Of a stretch of 64,000 nt of DNA, positions 1 through 8,816 are shown piece after piece (position 1 is the stretch's first letter; each line of letters begins with the position of its first letter). Made by a program: the position numbers and the translations under genes. Where the stretch lies: the NCBI RefSeq assembly GCF_017356015.1, contig NZ_JAFIQV010000008.1, positions 62,001-126,000 on the forward strand. The letters are read 5' to 3'. The notes under the pieces were generated by a model, which ran no database searches, had not been told where the DNA came from, and saw only the letters and a program-made list of their open reading frames with translations. Source of the stretch: Azospirillum sp. SYSU D00513 (GTDB lineage Bacteria; Pseudomonadota; Alphaproteobacteria; Azospirillales; Azospirillaceae).

Positions 1-1104
1 GACCCGGGCCAGACCCCCTATGTCCGCATCGACCGCGTGACCAAGCGCTTCGGCGATTTCGTCGCGGTGGACGAGGTCAGCCTGTCGATCCACCGGGGCG
101 AGTTCTTCGCGCTGCTCGGCGGCTCCGGTTCGGGCAAGACGACGCTGCTCCGCATGCTCGCGGGCTTCGAGACGCCGTCGGACGGCAAGATCTACATCGA
201 CGGCGTCGACATGACCGGCATCCCGCCCTACGAGCGGCCGGTCAACATGATGTTCCAGTCCTACGCGCTGTTCCCGCACATGACGGTCGAGCAGAACGTC
301 GCCTTCGGGCTGAAGCAGGACCGCGTGCCCAAGCCAGAGATCCGCGACCGCGTGGCCGAGATGCTGAACCTCGTCCAGCTCGGCCAGTTCGCCAAGCGCA
401 AGCCCCACCAGCTCTCGGGCGGGCAGCGGCAGCGCGTGGCGCTGGCCCGCTCGCTGGTGAAGAGGCCGAAGCTTCTCCTGCTGGACGAGCCGCTGGGTGC
501 CTTGGACCGGCGCCTGCGCGAGCAGACCCAGTTCGAGCTGGTCAACATCCAGGAGCGTCTGGGCATCACCTTCATCGTGGTCACCCACGACCAGGAGGAG
601 GCGATGACCATGTCCAGCCGCATCGCCGTGATGAACCACGGCAAGATCGCCCAGGTCGGCACGCCGAGCGAGGTCTACGAGTACCCGAACAGCCGCTTCG
701 TCTCGGAATTCATCGGCTCGGTGAACCTCTTCGAGGGGATCGTGGCCGAGGAGCAGTCCGACCATGTGCTGATCCGGTCGGAGGAGGCGGGCTGCGACCT
801 CTACATCAACCACGGCGTGATGGTGCCCCCCGGAACCAGGGTGGCCGTCGCCATCCGGCCGGAGAAGATCACCCTCGCCAAGGAGGCGCCGGCCGCAGCC
901 GACGGGCGCAACCTCGCGCGCGGCCTCGTGCGGGAGATCGCCTATCTCGGCGACATGTCGATCTATCTGGTGCAGCTCGCCGGGGGCAAGACGGTGCGCG
1001 TGACGGCGCCGAACGTGACCCGGCGGACCGAGATGCCGATCACCTGGGAGGACGAGGTGTATCTGTCCTGGCAGCCCTTCGCCGGCGTGGTGCTGACCCA
1101 ATGA
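1..1104 (+). CDS. potG: Polyamine ABC transporter ATP-binding protein (5' end outside window)
   Basis: This is the ATPase of a spermidine/putrescine-type importer and acts on the inner face of the cytoplasmic membrane. The reading frame is open back to base 1, so the N-terminus lies outside the window; the GTG at 37 is only the first start-like codon inside. Counted from that GTG, the Walker A motif GGSGSGKTT is near residue 28, the signature LSGGQRQR near 126, and Walker B LLLLDEP just after it. A switch histidine follows in VTHDQEEA. The C-terminal 120 residues fit the TOBE domain of the PotA/PotG group. The stop overlaps the next permease start (ATGA), so the three transporter genes are one operon. 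The periplasmic binding protein is probably upstream. The class is clear; polyamine as substrate is inferred from family likeness and the agmatine deiminase downstream. Confidence 0.9.
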   Translation, partial: DPGQTPYVRIDRVTKRFGDFVAVDEVSLSIHRGEFFALLGGSGSGKTTLLRMLAGFETPSDGKIYIDGVDMTGIPPYERPVNMMFQSYALFPHMTVEQNVAFGLKQDRVPKPEIRDRVAEMLNLVQLGQFAKRKPHQLSGGQRQRVALARSLVKRPKLLLLDEPLGALDRRLREQTQFELVNIQERLGITFIVVTHDQEEAMTMSSRIAVMNHGKIAQVGTPSEVYEYPNSRFVSEFIGSVNLFEGIVAEEQSDHVLIRSEEAGCDLYINHGVMVPPGTRVAVAIRPEKITLAKEAPAAADGRNLARGLVREIAYLGDMSIYLVQLAGGKTVRVTAPNVTRRTEMPITWEDEVYLSWQPFAGVVLTQ

Positions 1105-2024
1105 GCGGGCTGATTCACCGGCTGATGACGCGCGGCCGCGGCTTGGTCGTGGCGGTGCCCTATGTCTGGCTGCTGCTGTTCTTCCTCGTCCCCTTCCTGA
1201 TCATCCTCTACATCAGCTTCTCCGAAGCCGTGATCGCGCAGCCGCCCTTCACGCCGCTGGCGGAGCTGGTGCGGGACGAGGATTTCGGGACGACGAAGCT
1301 CCAGATCCTGCTGAACCTGTCCAATTACCAGCGGATGTTCGAGGATGACCTCTACATCCTGGCCTACCTGAATTCGGTCAAGATCGCGCTGATCACCACG
1401 CTCGCCTGCCTGCTGATCGGCTATCCCATGGCCTACGCGATCGCCAAGGCGCCGCCGTCGCGGCGCGGCACGCTGATGATGCTGGTGATCCTGCCCTTCT
1501 GGACCAGCTTCCTGATCCGCATCTACGCCTGGATCGGCATCCTCAAGGGCAACGGGCTGATCAGCAACTTCCTGCAATGGGCCGGCATCACGGCGGAGCC
1601 CTTCGAGATCCTCTATTCCGACTGGGCCGTCTATATCGGCATGACCTACGTCTATCTGCCCTTCATGGTGCTGCCGCTCTACGCCACGCTGGAGAAGCTG
1701 GACCCGGCGCTGCTGGAGGCGGCGGCCGATCTCGGATCGCGGCCTTTCCGGGCCTTCCTCCAGGTCACACTGCCGCTGTCGCTGCCGGGCATCGTCGCCG
1801 GCTCGCTCCTGGTCTTCATCCCCTCGGTCGGGGAGTTCGTGACGCCGGAGCTGCTGGGCGGGCCGGACACGCTGATGATCGGGCGCGTGCTGTGGAACGA
1901 GTTCTTCGCCAACCGCGACTGGCCGGTGGCCTCGGCGGTGGCGGTGGCTCTGCTGCTGTTCCTGGTGATCCCGATCATGGTCTTCCAGCACGTCCAGGGC
2001 CGCCAGATGGAGGAAGCCCGATGA
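1101..2024 (+). CDS. potH: Polyamine ABC transporter permease (PotB/PotH type)
   Basis: This 307-residue inner-membrane permease is the first of two that form the channel. It has about six hydrophobic segments, the first at roughly residues 17-38. The cytoplasmic EAA loop that contacts the ATPase is visible near residue 205 as LEAAADLGSRPFRAF. The ATG overlaps the stop of the ATPase gene by four bases, and its own stop overlaps the start of the next permease in the same way, which indicates translational coupling. Length and motif order match PotH/PotB. Substrate specificity cannot be read from the sequence. Confidence 0.9.
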   Translation: MSGLIHRLMTRGRGLVVAVPYVWLLLFFLVPFLIILYISFSEAVIAQPPFTPLAELVRDEDFGTTKLQILLNLSNYQRMFEDDLYILAYLNSVKIALITTLACLLIGYPMAYAIAKAPPSRRGTLMMLVILPFWTSFLIRIYAWIGILKGNGLISNFLQWAGITAEPFEILYSDWAVYIGMTYVYLPFMVLPLYATLEKLDPALLEAAADLGSRPFRAFLQVTLPLSLPGIVAGSLLVFIPSVGEFVTPELLGGPDTLMIGRVLWNEFFANRDWPVASAVAVALLLFLVIPIMVFQHVQGRQMEEAR

Positions 2025-2854
2025 AACGCTTCGGTTTCCTGTCCTGGGCGCTGTGGTTCGGCTACGCCTTCCTCTATGTCCCCATCGTCCTGCTGGTCGT
2101 CTATTCCTTCAACGAATCGCGGCTGGTGACGGTCTGGGGCGGCTTCTCCACGAAGTGGTACGGGGAGCTGCTGAACAACGACAAGCTTCTGGGGGCGGCG
2201 GCCCTGTCGCTCCAGGTGGCGGCGGTGACGGCGACCATGTCGGTGCTGCTCGGCACGCTGGCCGGGATCGCCCTGTCGCGCTTCGGGCGCTTCCGCGGGC
2301 GCACGCTGTTCGGCGGCATGATCACGGCGCCGCTGGTCATGCCCGACGTGATCATCGGCCTGTCGTTGCTGGTGCTGTTCGTTTCCATGGAGCAGCTCAT
2401 CGGCTGGCCGGAGGGGCGCGGCTTCACCACCATCGCCATCGCCCACACGACCTTCGCCATGGCCTATGTGGCGGTCGTCATCCAGTCGCGCCTGTCCGGC
2501 ATGGACGAGAGCCTGGAGGAGGCGGCGATGGACCTGGGCGCCCGGCCGGCCAAGGTGTTCTTCGTCATCACCCTGCCGATCATAGCGCCCGCCATCGTGT
2601 CGGGCTGGCTGCTCGCCTTCACCTTGTCGCTGGACGACGTGGTGATCGCCAGCTTCGTGTCGGGGCCGGGTTCCACGACCCTGCCGATGGTGGTCTTCTC
2701 CAGCGTGAAGTTCGGCGTCAGCCCGGAGATCAACGCGCTCGCATCCCTGATGATGCTGATCGTCTCCACGGGCATCTTCATCGCCAGCCTTCTTCTGGCC
2801 CGCCAGGACCGCCAGCGTGCCCGCGACGAGCAGATGGCGATGCAGGGAGGATGA
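2021..2854 (+). CDS. potI: Polyamine ABC transporter permease (PotC/PotI type)
   Basis: This 277-residue permease is the second channel subunit. It starts at the ATG overlapping the previous stop. It begins with a hydrophobic segment at residues 8-27 and has a second EAA loop near 175, EEAAMDLGARPAKVF, for docking on the ATPase. The internal segment ending in SLDDVVIASFVSGPG is typical of PotC/PotI. It is the last gene of the transporter operon; a GC-rich hairpin follows directly at 2861-2889. The same DNA can be read as a longer open frame from 1577, but that extension lies inside the upstream permease in another frame and is not coding. Confidence 0.9.
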   Translation: MKRFGFLSWALWFGYAFLYVPIVLLVVYSFNESRLVTVWGGFSTKWYGELLNNDKLLGAAALSLQVAAVTATMSVLLGTLAGIALSRFGRFRGRTLFGGMITAPLVMPDVIIGLSLLVLFVSMEQLIGWPEGRGFTTIAIAHTTFAMAYVAVVIQSRLSGMDESLEEAAMDLGARPAKVFFVITLPIIAPAIVSGWLLAFTLSLDDVVIASFVSGPGSTTLPMVVFSSVKFGVSPEINALASLMMLIVSTGIFIASLLLARQDRQRARDEQMAMQGG

Positions 2855-2860
2855 GGGCTT

Positions 2861-2889
2861 GGCCGGCGGCGCCTTCCACGCCGCCGGCC
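2861..2889 (+). terminator. Hairpin after the transporter operon
   Basis: A perfect 11-bp inverted repeat, GGCCGGCGGCG and CGCCGCCGGCC, is separated by 7 bases and begins six bases after the potI stop. No T-run follows, so it may act as a factor-dependent terminator or as 3'-end protection rather than a classical intrinsic terminator. Confidence 0.5.
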
Positions 2890-3338
2890 GGCCGGGTCGG
2901 GTTCAGGTCAAGCTACCCCGAAAGGTCATGGATTCGGGATATGCCATGCATGGAGCGCATGGCGGGGTCGTGAGCGTGGCGAATTGTTGGCGCGTCTGCT
3001 ATGTAGAAGGCATCGTCAACAGCGAAAGAGGCCGTGCCGTGCGCGCGCTCCTGTGGTTTCCCATGCTTCGTCTTGGTTTTCTTGGTGGTTTCAACGACAG
3101 CTTCTCCGGCTCCCGCGTGAACCGTCGCGGTCGCAGCCTCGCCCCGTCCGGCCGCTAGCGCGGCGGCACGCTTCCTTCCCCCTCGGCAGGGCCGCGCCTT
3201 TCACGGCAACGATTGCCAAAGCCGCGGCCTCATGGTTAGGGTTGGCGCGGGCATGGAACGTCCATATCGGATTTTCAGCACCGGGTTTTAAAAGCCAGCT
3301 TTCAAGGGTCAGGTTTTTCCAGCCGCGGAGACCGACGC
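2890..3338. other. Intergenic region before agmatine deiminase
   Basis: About 450 bases without a gene I can support. A 39-codon frame with a GTG start at 3039 has an AGAGG seven bases upstream and ends at 3158, but its composition is arginine/serine-rich and I do not call it. The last 100 bases are less GC-rich and hold a promoter-like pair, listed separately. Confidence 0.4.
3242..3270 (+). promoter_or_regulatory. Possible promoter for agmatine deiminase
   Basis: TTGGCG at 3242-3247 and TATCGG at 3265-3270 are spaced by 17 bases, about 70 bases before the aguA ATG. The match to the sigma-70 consensus is only moderate. Confidence 0.3.
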
Positions 3339-4388
3339 ATGACAACGACGTCCACGGAAGGTCCCTTCATCACAGACCATCCTCTGGACGGTCTTCGCAT
3401 GCCGGGCGAGTGGGAACGCCACGCCCGCTGCTGGATGGCCTGGCCCTGCCGCCCGGAGACCTGGCCCGACGAGGAGGCTTTCGATGCCGCCTGCGCCTCC
3501 TATGCGGAGGTGGCGCGGTCCATCGCTGGCTTCGAGCCGGTGACCATGGTCTGCGACCCCGCCGACGTCGCCGAGGCGTCGCTCGCCTGCGGCGGCGGGG
3601 TGCAGATCCTGCCGCTTCCCATCAGCGATTCCTGGATCCGCGACACCGGGCCGAGTTTCGTTCTTGGTGACGGCGGGCGCATGGCCGGCGTCCATTGGCG
3701 TTTCAACGCCTGGGGCGGCAACTACCCGAACTGCGACAAGGACCGGCAGGTCGGCCGTCTGCTGCTGGAACAGGCCGGCGTGCCCCTGGTCGAGGCGCCC
3801 CTGGTGCTGGAGGGCGGCGCCTTCCACGTGGACGGGCAGGGCACGCTGATCACCACCGAACAATGCCTGCTGAACCCCAACCGCAACCCCGGCCTGAACC
3901 GGGAGGAGATCGAGAAGGAACTGCGCCTCCATCTCGGCGTGTCCACGATCCTGTGGCTGGGGGAAGGCTACGAGCAGGACGAGACCGACGGCCATGTGGA
4001 TGAGATCGCCTGCTTCGTGCGGCCCGGCACCGTCCTGATGCTCACCACCGACGACCCGGACGACCCCAACCACCGGGTTTTCCAGGACAATTTCGACCGG
4101 CTGCGCCTCGCCCGCGACGCCCGGGGCCGCGAGCTGGAGATCATCCCCATCCGTCAGCCCGCCCGGCGCGAGCAGAAGGGCGTGCGGCTGACCATGTCCT
4201 ACACCAACCTCTACATCGCCAACGGCGGCATCGTCATGCCCGCCTTCGAGGACCCGGCGGACGACGAGGCCTACCGCACCGTCCGCAAGGCCTTCCCCGA
4301 CCGCGAGGTCGTGCAGATCCCGGCACTCGACATCGTGCGCGGCGGCGGCGGCATCCACTGCATCACCCAGCAGCAGCCGGCCCCCTGA
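3339..4388 (+). CDS. aguA: Agmatine deiminase
   Basis: It hydrolyses agmatine to N-carbamoylputrescine and ammonia in the cytoplasm, a step from arginine to putrescine. The 349 residues match the usual length of the peptidyl-arginine-deiminase-type AguA family. The C-terminal motif GGGGIHCITQQQP contains the nucleophilic cysteine, C341. Upstream are the conserved SWIRDTGPSF segment, EGGAFHVDG, and an internal GHVDE with catalytic histidine and acid. The polyamine importer upstream supports a role in polyamine or agmatine use. I see no aguB (carbamoylputrescine amidase) beside it. Confidence 0.93.
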   Translation: MTTTSTEGPFITDHPLDGLRMPGEWERHARCWMAWPCRPETWPDEEAFDAACASYAEVARSIAGFEPVTMVCDPADVAEASLACGGGVQILPLPISDSWIRDTGPSFVLGDGGRMAGVHWRFNAWGGNYPNCDKDRQVGRLLLEQAGVPLVEAPLVLEGGAFHVDGQGTLITTEQCLLNPNRNPGLNREEIEKELRLHLGVSTILWLGEGYEQDETDGHVDEIACFVRPGTVLMLTTDDPDDPNHRVFQDNFDRLRLARDARGRELEIIPIRQPARREQKGVRLTMSYTNLYIANGGIVMPAFEDPADDEAYRTVRKAFPDREVVQIPALDIVRGGGGIHCITQQQPAP

Positions 4389-4409
4389 AGGGAGCCGGCT
4401 CGCCAGCCT

Positions 4410-5567
4410 TCAGCGCAGCGCCTCCACCAGCTTCCAGACGTTGCGCATCTGGCGGGAGTCCTTCTGCCAGTAGTCCGGGCCGTTGTAGCCGAACCAGTCC
4501 CAGCAGCCGTTCGGGTTGCCGCCCATGGCGCTGGAGGCCGCGGCCTGCGGGTACAGGATGACGATGTTGTTGCGCTCGGCGAAGTCGTTGTAGCCGGCGT
4601 CGGCGGCGAACAGGTACTTGTGCCTGGGGTCGTAGCTGCCCTCGTTGATCATGTCCTCGTTCTGATGGCAGCCGTGCAGGGCGATGTGCAGGGCGCAGCT
4701 GGCGCCGGTCCGGCAGGCCTCGGGCACGTAGACGTAGCCGAACTGGTGCATCATGCCCTTGGGCTCGGTGGCGCCGATCACCCGGTGCTGGTCGAAGCGG
4801 ACGAGGTTCTTCGGATCGGCCGGGCGGTTGGCCTGCGGCGCATTCTCGCGGCGGTGCAGGAAGCCCAGCATGTCGGCGGCACCCGTCATGCCGCAGTTGG
4901 CGATGTAGGGCGCGCCCGCCGAGCAGGCGGTGCCGTCGGGAGAGCGGTCGGTCGGCATGGTGTGCGGCATGCCCACGACGGTCTTGGAAACCAGGTTCGG
5001 CGTTCCGGTCGGGCCGGTCTCGCAGCTTTCCATGAGAGTCGCGTACAGCTTCTCGGTGGCGTTGGTGACGGGTCCCGGCACGGTGTCGTCGGCGGCACCC
5101 GCGATCAGGAAGACCCGGTCGCCGCACAGGCCGGAGACCGGATCGACCTTCTTCCGGTCGAAGGCGTCCTTGGCGAGCAGGACGAGGCGGGACAGCTCCG
5201 GCGTCACTCCGGCGACGCCGGGGACCGTGAAGGCCGGCGGCAGCTTCCTGTAATAGGCCGTGCACAGGTTGACCGCCGTCAGGGCGGCCGACACCGGCGG
5301 CATCTGGCCCAGCATGTAATCCGCGCAACGGAAGGGCGGGCCGGCCACCAGCCCGGCGCCCGTCAGGTCCTTGGACCGGGCGACATGGAGCTGGAAGGCC
5401 ATGGCGGCGCCCGACGAGATGCCGGAAACGGCCACGTCGTTCCGGTCGATGGCCAGCCGGATGCCCTGATCCCGCAGTTCGGCGACATCGGCCCGCGCGG
5501 CCGGGGCGGCAAGCGCGGCAGCCACGGATGCAAGCGCGCCGAGCGCTCCCGCTGCAAAGCTCCTCAT
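4410..5567 (-). CDS. Type-2 short-chain PHA (PHB) depolymerase, exported
   Basis: An esterase predicted to cleave polyhydroxybutyrate or its oligomers outside the cytoplasm. The 385 residues start with a signal peptide (MRSFAAGALGALASVAAALA, cleavage near PAARADV). The nucleophile box is GISSGAAM, with S52 unusually close to the N-terminus, as in the type-2 catalytic-domain family exemplified by the periplasmic depolymerase of Rhodospirillum rubrum. A second conserved block, IALHGCHQ, lies near residue 295, and the C-terminus is rich in tryptophan and tyrosine. It is convergent with aguA, with a gap of 21 bases. The family is fairly certain; the true substrate (polymer, oligomer or another ester) is not shown by sequence. 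Confidence 0.82.
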   Translation of the reverse strand: MRSFAAGALGALASVAAALAAPAARADVAELRDQGIRLAIDRNDVAVSGISSGAAMAFQLHVARSKDLTGAGLVAGPPFRCADYMLGQMPPVSAALTAVNLCTAYYRKLPPAFTVPGVAGVTPELSRLVLLAKDAFDRKKVDPVSGLCGDRVFLIAGAADDTVPGPVTNATEKLYATLMESCETGPTGTPNLVSKTVVGMPHTMPTDRSPDGTACSAGAPYIANCGMTGAADMLGFLHRRENAPQANRPADPKNLVRFDQHRVIGATEPKGMMHQFGYVYVPEACRTGASCALHIALHGCHQNEDMINEGSYDPRHKYLFAADAGYNDFAERNNIVILYPQAAASSAMGGNPNGCWDWFGYNGPDYWQKDSRQMRNVWKLVEALR

Positions 5568-5766
5568 TCCTTCCGGCTCCTCGTCCCTGGATTGCAGAAC
5601 ATATCACGTTATGTACCAGGGAAGGGCGCCGCTGTCATCAGCGGGCATGGTGCGTTGCAGCATCGGACCGTAAGTGATGGCTTTTCCGGACCTCCCCTAC
5701 GGGCGACCTCGCCCGTTCCGCGACGGGCGGCTTGCATGAGCAGGGGTTGAGGCGTATTTCATCAAC

Positions 5767-6066
5767 ATGCAGTTAAACACCGCCCTGACGCCCCCCTTGC
5801 CGAAGCCGCAGGCGCCGCTCACCCCGGCGACTCAGATGGCTTTGTCGCCGGTCGTCCAGGCGGCGCAGCAGACCGCCCCCACCATCCGCACCCAGACCGT
5901 GCAGGCCACCCAGGCCGTCGGCAAGGCCGACCAGCCGCGCGACGTGCGTTCCGGCGTCGAAAGCGGGCAGGCAGTGGATACCCGCGCCAGCGCCCTGAAC
6001 GCCCGCACCAACGGCCGGGGCTACGCCAACGGCACCCGCGGGTCGCTGTTGGACGTGTCCGTCTAG
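5767..6066 (+). CDS. Hypothetical protein, Ala/Pro/Gln/Thr-rich, 99 aa
   Basis: I do not recognise this protein. It is 99 residues long. The N-terminal half is rich in proline, alanine and glutamine with no signal peptide or membrane segment. The C-terminal part has charged residues and glycine (ARTNGRGYANGTRG). The sequence looks disordered. It ends eight bases before the convergent dehydrogenase. Its low-complexity composition is not the usual signature of a chance frame in GC-rich DNA, so a real small gene is likely but not proven. Confidence 0.5.
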   Translation: MQLNTALTPPLPKPQAPLTPATQMALSPVVQAAQQTAPTIRTQTVQATQAVGKADQPRDVRSGVESGQAVDTRASALNARTNGRGYANGTRGSLLDVSV

Positions 6067-6073
6067 AACTCCC

Positions 6074-6970
6074 TCAATCCACCAGCCGCTTGATCAGGCT
6101 CGACGTGTCCAGCCGGTTGCCGCCCATTTTCTGGAGGTCGGCGTAGAACTGGTCGATCAGGGCGGTGACGGGCAGGGCGGCGCCGTTGCGGCGGGCCTCG
6201 TCGAGGACGATGCCCAGATCCTTGCGCATCCAGTCCACGGCGAAGCCGAAGTCGAACCGTCCTTCCAGCATGGTCCCGGCGCGGTTGTCCATTTGCCAGG
6301 ACTGGGCAGCACCCTTGGAGATGACCTCGACGACACGGTGGGCGTCCAGCCCGGCCTTCCGCGCGAAGGCCAGCCCCTCGGCGAGGCCCTGGATCACGCC
6401 GACGGCGCAGATCTGGTTGACCATCTTGGTGAGCTGGCCGGAGCCCGCCGGACCCATGTGCGTGACCGAGCGGGAATAGCATTCCATCAGCGGACGGGCG
6501 CCTTCGAAGGCACCGGGATCGCCGCCGACCATCACGGTCAGCACGCCCTTTTCGGCCCCCGCCTGGCCGCCGGACACCGGGGCGTCGAGGAAATGCAGCC
6601 CCCTGGCGCGAGCCGCCGCGTCCATCTCGCGTGAGGCTTCGGCCGAGACGGTGGAGTGGTCGGCGATCACGGCGCCGCTCTCCAGCCCTTCCATGGCCGC
6701 CCCGGCGACCGCCCGCATGTCGTCGTCGTTGCCGACGCACAGGAACAGCAGCTCGGCTCCCCGCGCCGCCTCCGCCGGGCTCGCGGCCATCCGGCCACCA
6801 TGCTGGGCGACCCAGGCCTCCGCCTTCGCGGTCGTCCGGTTGTAGACGGTGACCCTGTGACCGGCCGCCGCCAGATGTCCAGCCATGGGGTGCCCCATGT
6901 TGCCCAGGCCGAGGAAGGCGACGGAGCGGGGTTGGGCGGAGCTGGGCTGTGCGGTTGTGGTTTCGGCCAT
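6074..6970 (-). CDS. 3-hydroxyisobutyrate dehydrogenase-family oxidoreductase
   Basis: An NAD(P)-dependent beta-hydroxyacid dehydrogenase of 298 residues. The Rossmann glycine motif GLGNMG sits at residues 21-26. DAPVSGGQAGAEKG near 135 is the substrate-binding motif of the family, and GSGQLTKMVNQ near 183 contains the catalytic lysine. The start is the ATG at 6970, giving a 15-residue tail before the first beta strand; the frame is open much further upstream, but that part is arginine- and serine-rich and unlike the family. Members act on 3-hydroxyisobutyrate, tartronate semialdehyde or succinic semialdehyde, and the sequence alone does not settle which. It stands alone. Confidence 0.85.
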   Translation of the reverse strand: MAETTTAQPSSAQPRSVAFLGLGNMGHPMAGHLAAAGHRVTVYNRTTAKAEAWVAQHGGRMAASPAEAARGAELLFLCVGNDDDMRAVAGAAMEGLESGAVIADHSTVSAEASREMDAAARARGLHFLDAPVSGGQAGAEKGVLTVMVGGDPGAFEGARPLMECYSRSVTHMGPAGSGQLTKMVNQICAVGVIQGLAEGLAFARKAGLDAHRVVEVISKGAAQSWQMDNRAGTMLEGRFDFGFAVDWMRKDLGIVLDEARRNGAALPVTALIDQFYADLQKMGGNRLDTSSLIKRLVD

Positions 6971-7312
6971 TCTGGGGCTCCTCGCGTCGGGGGGTGATGC
7001 CGGGGGGCAGGATAGGCGGCGGCGCGGCCCCCGCAAAGGGCAGAGGGGCGCCACGCTCCCGACCAGTACGAAATGACGGTTGAGGGACCGGCTCCTCCGG
7101 CGCGATAAAGGATTGCCCCACCGGGTGAGCTTGCGCTTTGGCTGGTTTGCAGCGCACCATGAGGGGACACCGGCCAGGAACCGGGTGCGGACAGCAAAGT
7201 CCACTGAAACAGCAAAGACCACTGAATCAGAAGCGAACCAAAAAAGATAAAGAGCGAAAGCCCTTGCAGCCAAGAAAGCCCACACGGGCACAATGACTGG
7301 AAGGAAAGACGC
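6971..7312. other. Intergenic region with an 18-bp tandem repeat
   Basis: This 342-base gap is AT-richer than its surroundings near 7190-7310. It contains two adjacent copies of an 18-bp unit, listed separately. I see no convincing gene or RNA in it. Confidence 0.5.
7191..7226. repeat. Two tandem 18-bp units
   Basis: ACAGCAAAGTCCACTGAA at 7191-7208 is followed immediately by ACAGCAAAGACCACTGAA at 7209-7226, with one mismatch. A partial third similarity (TCAG) follows. It lies about 90 bases before a small gene. Confidence 0.8.
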
Positions 7313-7546
7313 ATGGCACAGCAAGCGGGTTTTCAGGAAGTTCCGCCGGATGGCAGCTCCGACCTGACGCCGGAGCAGGACAGCGCGATCCGCATGATCG
7401 CCAACAACCTGCACCGGCTGAACGAGGCGGTGGTCAAGGCGGTCGAGGCGGGCATCACGGTCGAGCTGATGCGCACGGCGCGCTATCACGACGCGGCCGG
7501 CAACTGGGGTGACCAGCTCACCCCCGTGATCCGCCCCGGGAAATAG
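7313..7546 (+). CDS. Small conserved-looking hypothetical protein, 77 aa
   Basis: A 77-residue soluble, acidic-to-neutral protein I do not recognise. Residues 18-55 predict one long helix (PEQDSAIRMIANNLHRLNEA onward), followed by a short tail. The ATG has a good GGAAGGA ribosome-binding site eight bases upstream. A strong hairpin terminator follows at 7617-7647. Start signal, helix-compatible composition and terminator make it a likely real gene. No function can be proposed. Confidence 0.7.
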   Translation: MAQQAGFQEVPPDGSSDLTPEQDSAIRMIANNLHRLNEAVVKAVEAGITVELMRTARYHDAAGNWGDQLTPVIRPGK

Positions 7547-7616
7547 GCCGCCCCGGAAGATTGGCCTCTCCGGAAAACAGACCGGCCGGGACGGACCCGG
7601 CCGGCGGAGTTCCGAA

Positions 7617-7647
7617 AACCCCTCTCCTCAGCGGAGAGGGGTTCTTT
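7617..7647. terminator. Bidirectional intrinsic terminator
   Basis: An 11-bp perfect stem, AACCCCTCTCC and GGAGAGGGGTT, with a 5-base loop. On the plus strand it is followed by CTTT, on the minus strand by TTCGG after a TTTT. It serves the 77-residue gene; the stop codon of the convergent dehydrogenase lies in the loop. Confidence 0.75.
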
Positions 7648-8665
7648 CATGCTCCCGCTCCTCGACGCGGCGCGCGGTTCCCATGGCCGTCCCGGCGAGC
7701 ATGCCGGCGGCGAGCGCCAGGCCGGCGCCGGCCAGCAGCGCCCGCACCGTGCCCGCGCGAAGGGAACGGCCCGGCGCGTCGGCCCTCGCGTCGAAGGCTC
7801 CGCGTGTGGCGTGCACGCCCGAGACCGGCTCGAACAGGTTGTCGCGGTAGCCGGCGGGCAGGGGCTCCTCCCGGGATTGGGCCTCGTAGGCGTTGCGCGC
7901 GAGATAGCGGTCCATCAGGCCGGGCGCCGCCATCTGCCCCAGCACCGCCTGCATGGTCGAGGTGCCGACCCACAGCTCGCGCCCGCCATGCTCCGACGCC
8001 CAGACGATGGCGTCGGCGGCCTCCTCCGGCTGGACGATGGGGCCGACGGGCTGCGGCCGGCCGGAAAAGCGCGTGCGCGCCCAGCTGAACTGCGGCGTGT
8101 TCATCGCCGGCAGATGCACGGTGGTGAGCTTCACGTTGCTGCCGTCGTGGATCAGCTCGCAGCGGAGCGAATCGGTGAAGCCCACCACCGCGTGCTTGGC
8201 GGCGCAGTAGGCCGCCTGCAACGGAATGCCTCGGTAGGCGAGGGCGGAGCCGACCTGGATGATGCGGCCCCGGTCGCGCCGCCGCATCCGGCGCAGCGCC
8301 GCCATCGTGCCGTGGACCTGGCCGTAATAGGTCACCTCGGTGACGCGGTGCAGCTCCTCCGGTGCCAGGTCCTTCACCGGCGAGAAGACGGTCGCCATCG
8401 CGTTGTTCACCCAGACGTCGATGGGGCCGAACGCGTCCTCGGTCCGGGAGGCCGCCGCCTCGACGGCCTTGGCGTCGGCGACGTCGGCGGGCAGGGCGAT
8501 GGCTTGCCCGCCCAGCGCCTCGACCTCGCCGCGCACCTCTTCCAGGGCGGCGGCGTCGCGGGCGATCAGGCCGATGTGCGCGCCCGTGCGCGCGAAGGCG
8601 TGGGCGGTGGCGCGGCCGACGCCGGCCGAGGCGCCGGTGATGACGACGGTGCGGGGCATGTCCAT
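7628..8665 (-). CDS. SDR-family oxidoreductase with C-terminal membrane segment
   Basis: A short-chain dehydrogenase/reductase of 345 residues (343 if the second ATG at 8659 is used). The cofactor motif TGASAGVG is near residue 11, NNAMAT near 87, and the catalytic set is serine in GSALAY and YCAAK near 158. It is about 100 residues longer than a classical SDR. The extension ends with a hydrophobic stretch (LLAGAGLALAAGMLAG) and a basic tail, so it may be membrane-anchored. The fold is certain, the substrate unknown. It stands alone, convergent with the small gene to its left. Confidence 0.83.
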   Translation of the reverse strand: MDMPRTVVITGASAGVGRATAHAFARTGAHIGLIARDAAALEEVRGEVEALGGQAIALPADVADAKAVEAAASRTEDAFGPIDVWVNNAMATVFSPVKDLAPEELHRVTEVTYYGQVHGTMAALRRMRRRDRGRIIQVGSALAYRGIPLQAAYCAAKHAVVGFTDSLRCELIHDGSNVKLTTVHLPAMNTPQFSWARTRFSGRPQPVGPIVQPEEAADAIVWASEHGGRELWVGTSTMQAVLGQMAAPGLMDRYLARNAYEAQSREEPLPAGYRDNLFEPVSGVHATRGAFDARADAPGRSLRAGTVRALLAGAGLALAAGMLAGTAMGTARRVEEREHERTPLR

Positions 8666-8816
8666 GGCGGGGCTGTCCTGCGGGTTGTGTCGAAGGGGAT
8701 TGCTCTTCCCATCACAACCCCCGAGGGACCCGTCCGTGCCCGTTCACCCCTTCAAAAAGGCGCTTCCCGAAAAGCCGCCGACCGGAAAGCCGCCCGGGAC
8801 GCCCGGGCGGGCGCGG

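Noticed and set aside
3039..3158. 39-codon frame after the polyamine transporter
   Set aside because: GTG start with only a modest AGAGG; Arg/Ser-rich end; no conservation evidence.
6971..7489. Continuation of the hydroxyacid dehydrogenase frame upstream of 6970
   Set aside because: Sequence is Arg/Ser/Phe-rich and covers the promoter and first codons of the divergent small gene; the family starts at the Rossmann fold.
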